64,000 nucleotides of DNA from Cyanobacteria bacterium OH_CBrB_359 (GCA_023433065.1 JAEZET010000004.1:868001-932000), one strand, 5' to 3'. Positions 51,824-60,563 are shown, counted from the stretch's first letter. Notes: generated by a model from the sequence alone, not told the origin. Made by a program: numbers and translations.

Positions 51824-52935
51824 CAAATCCCCTTGTATTTTATTTTAAAATAATGTGAAATTTCACTTGTTAAAGTCATTGCTTTCTCTGCTAATTCTTC
51901 ATCCAGAGAGCCTGCACCGCAAGATGGAGTTATTATGCTATGTTTTAAAATTAATGTTTTATCAAGTCCTTTTTTTTCAAGTATATTAAAACCGTCTTCT
52001 AATTTTTTTACAAGTGTATTTGAATCACATTTTCTTAAAGCTTCTACATCTAGCGTAGGAACAATGCCCCAAGCGATTATTCCGTGATTTTTTATGAATG
52101 AGTTTATTTCATTTGAAAAAATTGCCAGATTTTTTATAAAAGCAAATGCATCAAAACTTAAAATGTTGATGCCGCTTTCAAGAATTGTTTTCCAATCTGC
52201 CTTTCCGCAACAATGAACTCCGCAAAGCGCTCCGCTTCGATTTATAATTGATGAAATTTCTTGTAAATTTTGTATAATTGTATTTTTGGGAACTGTCAAA
52301 AACGCAGATGTGCCAATTTGCGCCAGTGTTGGTTCGTCCATAAATATTACCGGTATGGTTTCAGGGCTAGCAGATTTTATTGCTTTTATTTGCCATAACG
52401 CTTTTAATGTAAGAATCTTCAATACAATATCTCTATATGTATCTTCATAGAATAAGCATTTTTTTTCATTATCACAAACACTTGTGCCCCAGGTAAAAGG
52501 ACCTGTAATTTGTCCTTTTGCAAATTTAGGTCTGGTTTCTTTTATTTTTTCCAAGAATAATTTTATTGATGTTGAATAAGGAGCTTTTATAGCATACTTA
52601 TCAAGTCTGTCCGTATCATTTTCAAGCACGATTGCGTCGTAATCAAGATAAAGTTCTTCAAGCTTGTTATAAAATTCTTCAGTATCCGATTCAAACTTAA
52701 AGTTCTGATTTTGTATATCCAAAGTTAATCCGGGAAAATTTTCTGAATACTGAATAATCATATCTTCAAGGGGATTAATATTTGAAAGCTGAGGCCAAAA
52801 CGGGAATGATGAGAAGTTATTGAATATTAATTTTACAGCCTTCTCAGGGCTTGTATGCGGCAAGCTCCCTACTGCAGTTGCTTCCAAGCTTATTTTTTCC
52901 AAATCCTCTTTACTATAAAACGTTTCCATTAACAT
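51823..52935 (-). CDS. MetE-like (UROD/MetE superfamily) methyltransferase
   Basis: The 370-residue single barrel resembles the catalytic half of cobalamin-independent methionine synthase. The probable zinc ligands are H241 and C243 in GVHCCGKADW and C339 in ITPSCGAGS; FMDEPTLAQ (199-207) is the MetE-like substrate loop. The N-terminus TAVGSLPHTSPEKA and PFWPQL mark a subgroup found in anaerobes whose function I do not know for certain. It lacks the folate-binding N-terminal domain of full MetE, so the methyl donor may be a corrinoid protein. It is coupled to a CooC-like ATPase and followed by folD. There are ATGs at 52935 and 52929. Confidence 0.8.
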   Translation of the reverse strand: MLMETFYSKEDLEKISLEATAVGSLPHTSPEKAVKLIFNNFSSFPFWPQLSNINPLEDMIIQYSENFPGLTLDIQNQNFKFESDTEEFYNKLEELYLDYDAIVLENDTDRLDKYAIKAPYSTSIKLFLEKIKETRPKFAKGQITGPFTWGTSVCDNEKKCLFYEDTYRDIVLKILTLKALWQIKAIKSASPETIPVIFMDEPTLAQIGTSAFLTVPKNTIIQNLQEISSIINRSGALCGVHCCGKADWKTILESGINILSFDAFAFIKNLAIFSNEINSFIKNHGIIAWGIVPTLDVEALRKCDSNTLVKKLEDGFNILEKKGLDKTLILKHSIITPSCGAGSLDEELAEKAMTLTSEISHYFKIKYKGI

Positions 52936-52964
52936 CTAATCTTATTATTTATCAAAATTCAAAA

Positions 52965-53666
52965 TTATTCAACTTGTATAAATTTGTGAAGTTGAGGAAT
53001 TAGGCGGATTTTTTTATATTCTGAAGTGAACTCATTAAAAATGTCTAAAATTTCTTTACCAGAAAAATTTATTAGGTTATTTTTGGTTACCGGCTGCAAA
53101 ATTACTTCCAGATCATTGTTAGAGGCAATTGATATACAATTTTTTATCTCTTCACAAGTAATATTGTTATCAAATATAACTTTTAAGAAGAGCTCTTTTT
53201 TATAATCCTTACAAATTTTAATGAATCTTTTGTGTTTATCAAACAAATTTTCAATCTTTGAAGAAGAGCTAATTTTCAAGTCCATGCTTACTATGTCTAC
53301 AAGGTGTATAATTTCTTCAAGTTTTTCAGGAAGAGTACCGTTTGTTTCAAGATAAATTTTATGATTAATTAGTGGTAAAAAACTTTTCAGAAAATTGACT
53401 TCGAGTAGTGGCTCGCCTCCTGTAAGACTTATGCTGTGAATGTTTTTGATATCAAGTATATTAATTTTGCTCAATAATTCTTTAGGAGTGAGAAGATTTT
53501 CTTGTTTTTCTGTAAAAAAATCTGTATCACAATAATCGCAGGCCAGATTGCAGTTTGCAAATCTTATAAAAAGCTGTTTGTATCCGATGTAAGGACCTTC
53601 TCCTTGGATTGATACAAAATACTCTTTTATATATGTTTTATTGTTTGTTATTTCATTTTTTTTCAT
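52965..53666 (-). CDS. queE: 7-carboxy-7-deazaguanine synthase QueE
   Basis: QueE is a radical SAM enzyme that makes the deazaguanine core of queuosine. The 233 residues have the cluster motif C-x3-C-x2-C as CNLACDYC, with SIQGEGPYIGYKQLFIR just before it and the SAM-binding SLTGGEPLL after it. I use the ATG at 53666, which begins MKKNEITN; a TTG at 53672 is possible. It overlaps the end of the DnaJ-like gene by 14 bases. QueC, QueD and QueF are not in the window, but FolE2 could supply the first step. Confidence 0.91.
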   Translation of the reverse strand: MKKNEITNNKTYIKEYFVSIQGEGPYIGYKQLFIRFANCNLACDYCDTDFFTEKQENLLTPKELLSKINILDIKNIHSISLTGGEPLLEVNFLKSFLPLINHKIYLETNGTLPEKLEEIIHLVDIVSMDLKISSSSKIENLFDKHKRFIKICKDYKKELFLKVIFDNNITCEEIKNCISIASNNDLEVILQPVTKNNLINFSGKEILDIFNEFTSEYKKIRLIPQLHKFIQVE

Positions 53667-54735
53667 AATCAATATCTTTTCTTACATCATGCTTTGAAAG
53701 TGTCTTTAATTGTTCGTAAAGATTTATTTCTTCAATAGAAAGAGCTTTTGGCATTTCAATTTTTACGGTGACTATTTGGTCGCCTTTTTGTGATGTTTTT
53801 GAATCTGTCAGTCCCTGATTAACAAGCCTGAATTTTTGTCCTGAGGATGTTAGCGGTGGAATTTTCATAGTGATTTTCCCATTCTGGGTCGGAACTTCTA
53901 TATTTGACCCTAATGCTGCTTCAAAAGTACTTATCGGGATTTCGCAGTAAACATTGTTTCCTTCAAATTTAAAGAATGAATTATTCTCAATATCGACAAT
54001 CAGATATAAATCCCCATTTTTCCCACCGTATTTTCCCTTATTTCCTTCATTTGCAATCCGTATTTTTGAGCCGATTGTGACGTTTGGTGGTATTTTAACA
54101 CTTATTTTTTTATGAAGAGAAACTTCGCCTTTTCCTTTACAAAATTGACATACTCCACCGTTTATAAACTTTCTTCCCAGACAATGAGGGCAGGTTTCAG
54201 TGTGCAATATGTTAATTTTTCTGGTAGCCCCATTAATGGATTCGGTTTGGGATATTTTTAAGTTCATATTAATATCAGAACCGTTTTGTGGTTTATTAAA
54301 GTTTTTCTTTTTTTCTTTTTCTGAAGAAGCTTTTTTGTCGGCAGTGAAGAGCCCGTCCATTATATCGTTAAAAACTTTTGAAAAAGGTTCTTTTGTAGAT
54401 TTTGTTTTATTTTCTTTTTCCGGTTCTTTTTTTCGAGGTTGCGGATTCTCTTTGTTTGCTTCTGAATAAGCTTTTTTTGCCTGAGCCTGATTTGTTTGCT
54501 TGTAAATTGTTGAATAGCCTTTATATTGGTCATATAGGGCTTTTTCCGATGGATTAATCAAGACATCATAGGCTTCTTTTATTGTTTTAAAAGTTTCTAT
54601 ACTCAATTCACTTTTGTTTACGTCAGGATGGTATTTCCTGACCAGTTTCCTGTAAGCTGTTTTAATTTCACTGACAGTAGCTGAATATTCTATGCCAAGA
54701 GCCTTATAATAATCCTTATTTTGGTAATTTCTCAA
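53653..54735 (-). CDS. DnaJ-like co-chaperone with a reduced zinc domain
   Basis: The 360-residue protein begins with a J domain (about 7-70) with the HPD tripeptide at 36-38, so it should stimulate a DnaK. A Lys/Glu-rich, low-complexity linker follows (about 80-155). Only two zinc-type motifs are present (CPHCLGRK and CQFCKGKG, about 183-206), where DnaJ has four, and the C-terminal substrate-binding domains follow (KISVKIPPNVTIGSKIRI, then GDLYLIVDIE). The start is TTG 54735 with AGGAGA about 10 bases upstream. It is probably a specialised DnaJ relative and not the main one. It overlaps queE. Confidence 0.88.
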   Translation of the reverse strand: MRNYQNKDYYKALGIEYSATVSEIKTAYRKLVRKYHPDVNKSELSIETFKTIKEAYDVLINPSEKALYDQYKGYSTIYKQTNQAQAKKAYSEANKENPQPRKKEPEKENKTKSTKEPFSKVFNDIMDGLFTADKKASSEKEKKKNFNKPQNGSDINMNLKISQTESINGATRKINILHTETCPHCLGRKFINGGVCQFCKGKGEVSLHKKISVKIPPNVTIGSKIRIANEGNKGKYGGKNGDLYLIVDIENNSFFKFEGNNVYCEIPISTFEAALGSNIEVPTQNGKITMKIPPLTSSGQKFRLVNQGLTDSKTSQKGDQIVTVKIEMPKALSIEEINLYEQLKTLSKHDVRKDIDYEKK

Positions 54736-54838
54736 GATTGCTTGTCTCCTTTTTTCATTTTACGTAATTTTTCAAAAATAGCAATCTAATATTAGGTATT
54801 AGTCAGATAGGATATTTATATTTACTTCTTTAATTTAT

Positions 54839-54868
54839 TTTACTTTTAAGTCAAAATAATATTAAAAT
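54839..54868 (+). promoter_or_regulatory. Possible promoter of the glyA operon
   Basis: TTTACT (54839-54844) and TAAAAT (54863-54868) are spaced by 18 bases. A start near 54875 would give a leader of about 23 bases that contains GGGAGAG. No glycine or SAM riboswitch fits in this space. Confidence 0.45.
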
Positions 54869-54897
54869 GATAATATGAATTATGGGAGAGTTTTGGC

Positions 54898-56133
54898 ATG
54901 GAAATTGATTTAATTAAAAAAGAAGACCCTCAAATAGCTGATTTAATCGAAAAAGAGCTCGAAAGACAAAGAAATACAATAGAGCTTATTGCCAGTGAAA
55001 ATTTTACTTCAAAAGCTGTTATGGCGGCTTGCGGTACTGTTTTGACAAATAAATATGCTGAGGGCAAGCCTTATAAAAGATTTTATAATGGATGTGAAAA
55101 TATTGATGCTATAGAGGAAATTGCTCAAGAAAGAGCAAAAAAACTTTTTAACATCGGGCATGCAAATGTTCAGCCCCATAGCGGAGCCCAGGCAAATATG
55201 GCTGTTTTTCTTTATGCTGTTAAACCGGGTGATACCGTAATGGGAATGGATTTATCTAATGGAGGCCATTTGACTCATGGTTCTCCAGTTAATTTTTCGG
55301 GTTTGTATTTTAATATAGTTTCATACGGTATTAATGAGTATGGTGAAATTGACTATAATGAAGTTCAAAAACTTGCAACGAAACACAAGCCTAAAATGAT
55401 TATTTGCGGAGCTAGCAATTACTCAAAAATTATTGATTTTAAAAAGTTTAGAGAAATAGCTGACTCAATAGGCGCATATTTAATGGCGGATATTGCTCAT
55501 ATTGCTGGATTGGTTGCTGCAGGTATTCATCCTTCACCTTCAGGCTATGCACATTTTGTAACGACAACTACTCATAAAACGCTTAGAGGTCCAAGAGGCG
55601 GTATAGTGATGTGTGACGCCGAGCATGCTCAAGGGATAGATAAGGCCGTATTTCCTGGTATTCAAGGTGGGCCTCTGGAACACATAATAGCAGCAAAAGC
55701 TATAGCATTAAAGGAAGCAATGCAGCCGGAATTTAAAGAATACGCTGTTCAAGTAGTAAAAAATGCAAAAGCGCTTGCGAAAACGTTGATGGATGAAGGT
55801 ATGGATATAGTGGGTTCAGGGACAGAAAATCATTTAATGACTTTGGATCTAAGAAAATTTAATAAAACTGGAAAAGACATTGCGAATATTCTTGAAAAGG
55901 TTGGAATTACCGCTAATAAAAATACAGTTCCAAACGATCCGCAAAGTCCTTTTGTTACAAGCGGAATAAGACTTGGAACTCCCGCTGTTACTACAAGAGG
56001 TTTTAAAGAAGAGGATATGCTTGAAATTGGCAAGATTATTTCTTCTGCGGTAACTGCTTCTGATAATGAAGTCGCTCTTAATAATTTAAAAGAGCGTTCT
56101 TTAAAGTTGTGCAAAAAATATCCATTGTATTGA
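54898..56133 (+). CDS. glyA: Serine hydroxymethyltransferase
   Basis: GlyA converts serine and THF to glycine and methylene-THF, feeding FolD and the glycine used by PurD. The 411 residues show IELIASENFTSKAV, YAEGKPYKRFYNGCE, QPHSGAQANMAV, the PLP-binding Lys in VTTTTHKTLRGPRGG and TSGIRLGTPAVTTRG. GGGAGAG lies 8 bases before the ATG. It starts a long rightward run that continues to truB, and it is divergent from the dnaJ-like gene. Confidence 0.98.
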   Translation: MEIDLIKKEDPQIADLIEKELERQRNTIELIASENFTSKAVMAACGTVLTNKYAEGKPYKRFYNGCENIDAIEEIAQERAKKLFNIGHANVQPHSGAQANMAVFLYAVKPGDTVMGMDLSNGGHLTHGSPVNFSGLYFNIVSYGINEYGEIDYNEVQKLATKHKPKMIICGASNYSKIIDFKKFREIADSIGAYLMADIAHIAGLVAAGIHPSPSGYAHFVTTTTHKTLRGPRGGIVMCDAEHAQGIDKAVFPGIQGGPLEHIIAAKAIALKEAMQPEFKEYAVQVVKNAKALAKTLMDEGMDIVGSGTENHLMTLDLRKFNKTGKDIANILEKVGITANKNTVPNDPQSPFVTSGIRLGTPAVTTRGFKEEDMLEIGKIISSAVTASDNEVALNNLKERSLKLCKKYPLY

Positions 56134-56142
56134 GGTTAAAAA

Positions 56143-57180
56143 ATGACTATCTTAAAGCTCTCTGAAGCACATATTATAGGCGCTGTAATTTCTTTTATAT
56201 TAGGGATTTTTATTGTGCCTTTGGTTATTTATTATTCGGAAAAAAAAGGTTTAATGGACAAACCTGATGCCAGAAAAATTCACTCTCATCCTATTCCAAG
56301 GCTGGGAGGTGTGGCTATCTGGACAAGCACTATGCTCACTTTTTTATTTTTAATATTTTTGAGTTATTATCCTTCAGGCTCTTTATTATCAGGAATTTTA
56401 CTCGGAAGTTCTTTAATGTTTTTATTGGGTTTAATAGATGACATTTATGTTTTAGATGCTAAATTTAAGCTTTTTATTCAACTTAGTATTGCGACAATTG
56501 TTTACTGCTTGGGCATTAGAATAGAAACTCTTTACAACCCCTTTGGAAATCCAATCGAACTATACATGCCGGTTTCTTATTTGATTACGACTTGTTGGAT
56601 TGTTGGTATAAGTAATGCTGTCAATTTTATTGACGGTATTGATGGTTTAGCAGGGTCTGTAATTACGATTAGTTCTGTTACTTTGGGGTTAATAGCCGTT
56701 GCCGCTGCTCCGTCGGGTGCTATAAGTGCTTTAATAGCGTTTATCCTGGCAGGTTCAATGCTTGCATTTTTGACTTATAACTTTAATCCTGCCAAAATAT
56801 TTATGGGAGATTCGGGAGCATTGTTTGCAGGATTTTTATTAGCGACATTATCAATAACAGGAGTTATGAAAACAGCTGCTCTTGCGATGTTGGTGCCAAT
56901 TTTTGTCCTTTCTGTTCCGATATTGGACATTACTTATTCCTCTTTGAGAAGAATATTTAAAGGAACTTCTCCCTTTGTTGCAGATGCGGAGCATATTCAT
57001 CATAAGCTTTTAAAAGCAGGTTTTTCGCAAAATAAAACGGTATTTATACTTGCTACATTTGCGGTGATATCAGGTGCTTTGGCGACATTTATCGTGAGTT
57101 CTTCATTAATAAAGTATTTCCTTTATGCGATAGGAATTTCTATGGTAATGCTTATTTTAAATGTTTTTGCAAAAAAATAA
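56143..57180 (+). CDS. Undecaprenyl-phosphate GlcNAc-1-P transferase (WecA/TagO type)
   Basis: This integral membrane enzyme moves a sugar-1-phosphate to undecaprenyl phosphate, starting cell-surface polysaccharide synthesis. The 345 residues hold about 10-11 hydrophobic segments and the family motifs HSHPIPRLGGVAIW, LLGLIDDIY with the Asp pair, NFIDGIDGLAG and MGDSGALFAGF, and the His motif AEHIHHKLLKAGFSQ typical of WecA/TagO rather than MraY. It lies 9 bases after glyA. The exact donor sugar is not determinable. Confidence 0.92.
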   Translation: MTILKLSEAHIIGAVISFILGIFIVPLVIYYSEKKGLMDKPDARKIHSHPIPRLGGVAIWTSTMLTFLFLIFLSYYPSGSLLSGILLGSSLMFLLGLIDDIYVLDAKFKLFIQLSIATIVYCLGIRIETLYNPFGNPIELYMPVSYLITTCWIVGISNAVNFIDGIDGLAGSVITISSVTLGLIAVAAAPSGAISALIAFILAGSMLAFLTYNFNPAKIFMGDSGALFAGFLLATLSITGVMKTAALAMLVPIFVLSVPILDITYSSLRRIFKGTSPFVADAEHIHHKLLKAGFSQNKTVFILATFAVISGALATFIVSSSLIKYFLYAIGISMVMLILNVFAKK

Positions 57181-57192
57181 TGAGGTTATAAA

Positions 57193-57774
57193 ATGGCAAT
57201 CAGAAAGATTTTAAAATACGGAGATAAATTACTTAGGCAAAAATCTAAGGAGGTTCATAAGGTATCAAAAAAAGTTCAATCCATAATTGAAGATATGTTA
57301 GATACTATGTATGCTAAAAATGGTGTTGGGCTTGCAGCTCCACAAATTGGGGAAAACCTTAGAATATTTGTTATAGATACTTCAAATGGTGATGAACCTT
57401 TGAACCCAAAAGTGTTTATAAATCCCAAAATTATTAAAAAATCCGGTGCAATGGTTAGTTACGAGGGTTGTTTAAGTTTTCCTGAAGCTTATACCAATGT
57501 AAGAAGGTATAGTTATGTTATGGTTAAAGCTCTTGACCGAAGAGGTAGGCAGTTTGTGCTGGAAGCCAGTGACGATATGCTGTTGGTAAAAGCAATACAG
57601 CATGAATATGACCATTTGGATGGAATTTTGTTTGTTGACCATGTTAGAAACAGGTTTGAAGCCGATAAAATATTAATTGAGAAGGGATTACCTCCTGTAG
57701 ATGCAGAATATTTGCTGGAAGAGGTTGAACTTGAAAACCAAATATCCAAAAAATCTGTTTCGGAGGAGAAGTAG
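57193..57774 (+). CDS. def: Peptide deformylase
   Basis: Def removes the formyl group from nascent proteins. The 193 residues have the three motifs GVGLAAPQIG (44-53), EGCLSFPE with metal ligand C93, and QHEYDHLDG with ligands H137 and H141 and catalytic E138. It ends with a charged tail of about 30 residues. It lies 12 bases after the transferase gene. Its TAG overlaps the GTG of fmt, pairing the two opposing activities in one unit, as is common. Confidence 0.97.
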   Translation: MAIRKILKYGDKLLRQKSKEVHKVSKKVQSIIEDMLDTMYAKNGVGLAAPQIGENLRIFVIDTSNGDEPLNPKVFINPKIIKKSGAMVSYEGCLSFPEAYTNVRRYSYVMVKALDRRGRQFVLEASDDMLLVKAIQHEYDHLDGILFVDHVRNRFEADKILIEKGLPPVDAEYLLEEVELENQISKKSVSEEK

Positions 57775-58742
57775 TGCTCAAAGTTGTTTTTTTTGCTACC
57801 CCTGAGATTGCGGTCAATAGCATAATGAAACTTCTTAATTTTGCAGATATTCATATTGTTGCAGTTGTTACCCAGCCTGACAGACCTTCAGGTCGAGGGA
57901 AGAAAGTACTTGAACCACCGATTAAAACCTGTGCTAATATACATTCAATTCCTGTATTTCAAACTTCGTCAATTAAAAATGACAGAAATTTAATATCCAA
58001 ATTAAAAGAGCTAACTCCCGATTTTTTTGTGACATTCGCTTTTGGGCAAATTTTATCTCAGGAAGTTCTTGATATCCCCAAATTTTCTACAATAAACCTT
58101 CATGCATCCTTGTTGCCTGTTTACAGAGGGGCAAATCCAATTCAAAGAGCAATTTTTAATGGTGACAAAAAAACCGGTATCACAACTATGATTACTGCTC
58201 TTGAGCTTGATGCGGGTGACATTTGTCTACAAGAGAAAATTCAAATAACAGATAGCATGACATCGAAAGAGCTGTCCGATATTATAAGTGAAAAAGCGCC
58301 TTTTTTATTATACAGAACTTTAAAAGGACTTGCTTCAGGGGCTTTAACTCCTCAAAAACAAGATGATTCAAAAGCTACATTTGCCAATAAATTTAACAAG
58401 TCAGATGCTCTAATTCATTGGTCAGATAAAACTTTAAATATTCATAATAAAATAAGGGCGTTTTTTGATTATCCATGTGCATATACTGAAATCAATGCTA
58501 AAAAGCTGAAAGTTGTTGAATCTTTCTTGCCTCAAGAACAAGATAAATATACGAATTATTCTCCGGGACAAATTGTTCTTACGTCAAAAGATGGTATTTA
58601 TGTAAAAACAGGGGATTCATATCTCCTTATAACAAAGGTTAAACCTGAAAATAAACAAATTATTTCAGGATATGACTGGGCTAACGGAGCAAGAATAAAA
58701 GTTGGTGATACCTTTTCTATGGAGTTGGAGGTTGGCGAATGA
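57774..58742 (+). CDS. fmt: Methionyl-tRNA formyltransferase
   Basis: Fmt formylates initiator Met-tRNA with 10-formyl-THF. The 322 residues start VVFFATPEIAVNSI, include VTQPDRPSGRGKK, the catalytic NLHASLLPVYRGANPIQRA and ELDAGDICLQ, and the C-terminal tRNA-binding domain. The start is GTG at 57774, overlapping the def stop, with GGAGGAG upstream. It overlaps aroH by 4 bases. This is the true Fmt; the paralogue at 48460 lacks the GANPIQRA wording. Confidence 0.97.
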   Translation: MLKVVFFATPEIAVNSIMKLLNFADIHIVAVVTQPDRPSGRGKKVLEPPIKTCANIHSIPVFQTSSIKNDRNLISKLKELTPDFFVTFAFGQILSQEVLDIPKFSTINLHASLLPVYRGANPIQRAIFNGDKKTGITTMITALELDAGDICLQEKIQITDSMTSKELSDIISEKAPFLLYRTLKGLASGALTPQKQDDSKATFANKFNKSDALIHWSDKTLNIHNKIRAFFDYPCAYTEINAKKLKVVESFLPQEQDKYTNYSPGQIVLTSKDGIYVKTGDSYLLITKVKPENKQIISGYDWANGARIKVGDTFSMELEVGE

Positions 58743-59107
58743 TTTTTTCAAGAGGTATTAGAGGTGCAATTACAGTTGATTCTGATTCTTCAGAGGCTAT
58801 AAAGATTGCTACTGTGGAGTTGCTTACTAAATTAACTAAATTAAATTCAATTAATAAAAATGATATTTCGCATGTTATTTTTTCTTTAACTAAGGATTTA
58901 ACTTCTGATTTTCCTGCCAAGTATGTAAGGTCTGAACTCGGATGGGATAGTGTGCCGATGATGTGCTTTAATGAGGCTGATATTAATAATGCTATTAAAT
59001 ATTGTTTAAGAGTTTTGATAGTTGCCAATACTAAAAAAATGCAAGATGAGATTACACATGTATATTTGAAAGATGCCAAAAAGCTTCGTCCTGATATTTC
59101 TCATTAA
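58739..59107 (+). CDS. aroH: Chorismate mutase, AroH type
   Basis: AroH converts chorismate to prephenate as a small trimeric enzyme. The 122 residues carry the family signatures RGIRGAITVDSDS (about 5-17), VIFSLTKDLTSDFPAKYVR with the catalytic Arg, ELGWDSVPMMC, CLRVLIVANT, and the C-terminal HVYLKDAKKLRPD. It overlaps fmt by 4 bases (ATGA), so it is co-translated with translation genes for no obvious metabolic reason. The gap to the next gene holds a -10 box. Confidence 0.94.
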   Translation: MIFSRGIRGAITVDSDSSEAIKIATVELLTKLTKLNSINKNDISHVIFSLTKDLTSDFPAKYVRSELGWDSVPMMCFNEADINNAIKYCLRVLIVANTKKMQDEITHVYLKDAKKLRPDISH

Positions 59108-59119
59108 TTGATTGTATAG

Positions 59120-59125
59120 TATAAT
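59120..59125 (+). promoter_or_regulatory. -10 box just before the PurD-like gene
   Basis: A perfect TATAAT ends 6 bases before the ATG at 59132. A -35 box is poor (TTTCTC at 59097-59102, 17 bases away). If used, the message would be leaderless and would carry the PurD-like gene, ylxR, infB, rbfA and truB. Confidence 0.45.
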
Positions 59126-59131
59126 TCTACT

Positions 59132-60253
59132 ATGAGAATTTTAATAATAGGTTCTGATTTCAATACATATGCAGTTGCAAAAAAAATGAGTGAGCAAAAA
59201 AATGTTGACTTGGTATTTGTTGCGCCCGGAAATAAATATATTAAGGATTTTGCTACATCTGTAGATATTCAGGAAAATGAAATTGAAGAGCTTTTAGAAT
59301 TTGCAACGGCAAATGAGATTAATCTTGTGTTTATTTCTTCAATAAATGCTATTTCAAATTCAATAGCGGATGCATTTATAGGAGAAGGTTTTAATGTTTT
59401 TGGTCCTTATTTTAACTCAGCAAGGATAACATTAAGTGCTGCTTCTGCTAAGAAATTTATGTACAAATTAAGAATTTCAACACCAAAATTTGGGATATTT
59501 GATAAAGAAGGTCTAGCTATTGACTACGTGAGAGCTTCAAAATATCCAATGGTTATAAAACCGGATTTTTTTGATGAAACAAATTTTTCCCAGATTGTTT
59601 ACACATTCTCAAAAGCGAAAGAAGCCGTTGAGCGCTTATTTGACAATTTCTGTAAAAAAATTGTTATAGAAGAATATGCTGAGCGACAAGAAACATACAT
59701 TTATTATATAACTGATGGTATAACAGTTTTTTATCTCGGAAGCGTGTTTGAAGAATTTGATTTGGATTCCGGATGTGATATTTGTTATTCTCCTAATCCA
59801 AACCTTTCTGAAACTCAAATACAAGATATTACTAAAAGAGTTGTAGAACCTACGATACTTGAAATATCTAAAAATTCTAATCCTTATTCAGGTATATTCT
59901 CCGTTAAGATTTCAAATGTAGGAAAATATTTACAAGTTCTAGAGTTTAAGCCGTTTTTTAATAAAAATCATGCCTGTCTAATCCTTCCATTTATTGAAGA
60001 TGATATCTGCGATTTATTTTCAGCTGTTGCAGTTGGATCCTTTTCTGATGATTATTCCGATGTAAAACTAAATGATGGATATGTTTATGCTTGCAGCAAT
60101 TTTGAGAGAAATGATTTCGATTCAGATTTAATTGAGTTATCTTATTCAAATGATTCAAAATTTGCTGCATCAAAGCTCTTTTCAACTTTGAATAATGCTA
60201 AAAAGTCACTATTTGGGATTGAGTTTAACGAAATCGGTGAGGATTATTTTTAG
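59132..60253 (+). CDS. PurD-like ATP-grasp paralogue, degenerate
   Basis: The 373-residue protein follows the layout of GAR synthetase: a Rossmann-like start MRILIIGSDFNTYAVAKKM, FVAPGNKYIKDFA, a FATANEINLVFI strand, VFGPYF, then SAKKFMYKLRI and MVIKPDFFDETNFS. Compared with the real PurD at 46428, VVGPE has become VFISSIN and the ATP-binding KADGLAAGKGV has become KPDFFDETNFS; the C-terminal NMRFGDPE becomes LEFKPFFNK. The glycine-rich ATP loop and metal-binding residues are therefore lost or altered, so activity as PurD is unlikely. It sits between aroH and ylxR-infB and overlaps ylxR as TAGTG, suggesting a role near translation. The role is unknown. Confidence 0.82.
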   Translation: MRILIIGSDFNTYAVAKKMSEQKNVDLVFVAPGNKYIKDFATSVDIQENEIEELLEFATANEINLVFISSINAISNSIADAFIGEGFNVFGPYFNSARITLSAASAKKFMYKLRISTPKFGIFDKEGLAIDYVRASKYPMVIKPDFFDETNFSQIVYTFSKAKEAVERLFDNFCKKIVIEEYAERQETYIYYITDGITVFYLGSVFEEFDLDSGCDICYSPNPNLSETQIQDITKRVVEPTILEISKNSNPYSGIFSVKISNVGKYLQVLEFKPFFNKNHACLILPFIEDDICDLFSAVAVGSFSDDYSDVKLNDGYVYACSNFERNDFDSDLIELSYSNDSKFAASKLFSTLNNAKKSLFGIEFNEIGEDYF

Positions 60254-60519
60254 TGGCAAGAAAAGATAAAAATATTCGTAAATGTATTGCTTGTAATACT
60301 TATAAAGACAAAAAATATTTAATCAGGATAATGATAAATCATCTTAATGGTGATATATTAATAAACCCTTCTTCGAAATATTTCGGTCGTTCAGCATACA
60401 TTTGTAGTGATAATATTTGTATTGACAATGCCTTTAAAAAAATGAAAATCTCGAAAATATTAAATAAAAAGGTAGATCTAAATATATTGGAAAAAATCAA
60501 AACTGTACTTGAGAAATAA
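60253..60519 (+). CDS. ylxR: YlxR-type RNA-binding protein (DUF448)
   Basis: The 88-residue basic protein has the YlxR pattern IRKCIACNTYKDKKYLIRI at the start and YFGRSAYICSDNIC in the middle. It is usually found between nusA and infB and is thought to bind RNA or nucleoid-associated targets; here nusA is missing from its left side. The start is GTG at 60253, overlapping the stop of the PurD-like gene. InfB follows after 44 bases. The call rests on these motifs and the infB context. Confidence 0.9.
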   Translation: MARKDKNIRKCIACNTYKDKKYLIRIMINHLNGDILINPSSKYFGRSAYICSDNICIDNAFKKMKISKILNKKVDLNILEKIKTVLEK

Positions 60520-60563
60520 ATTGTGTTAAAACTATATAAAGGTAATGCGAGAATAAATAATAA

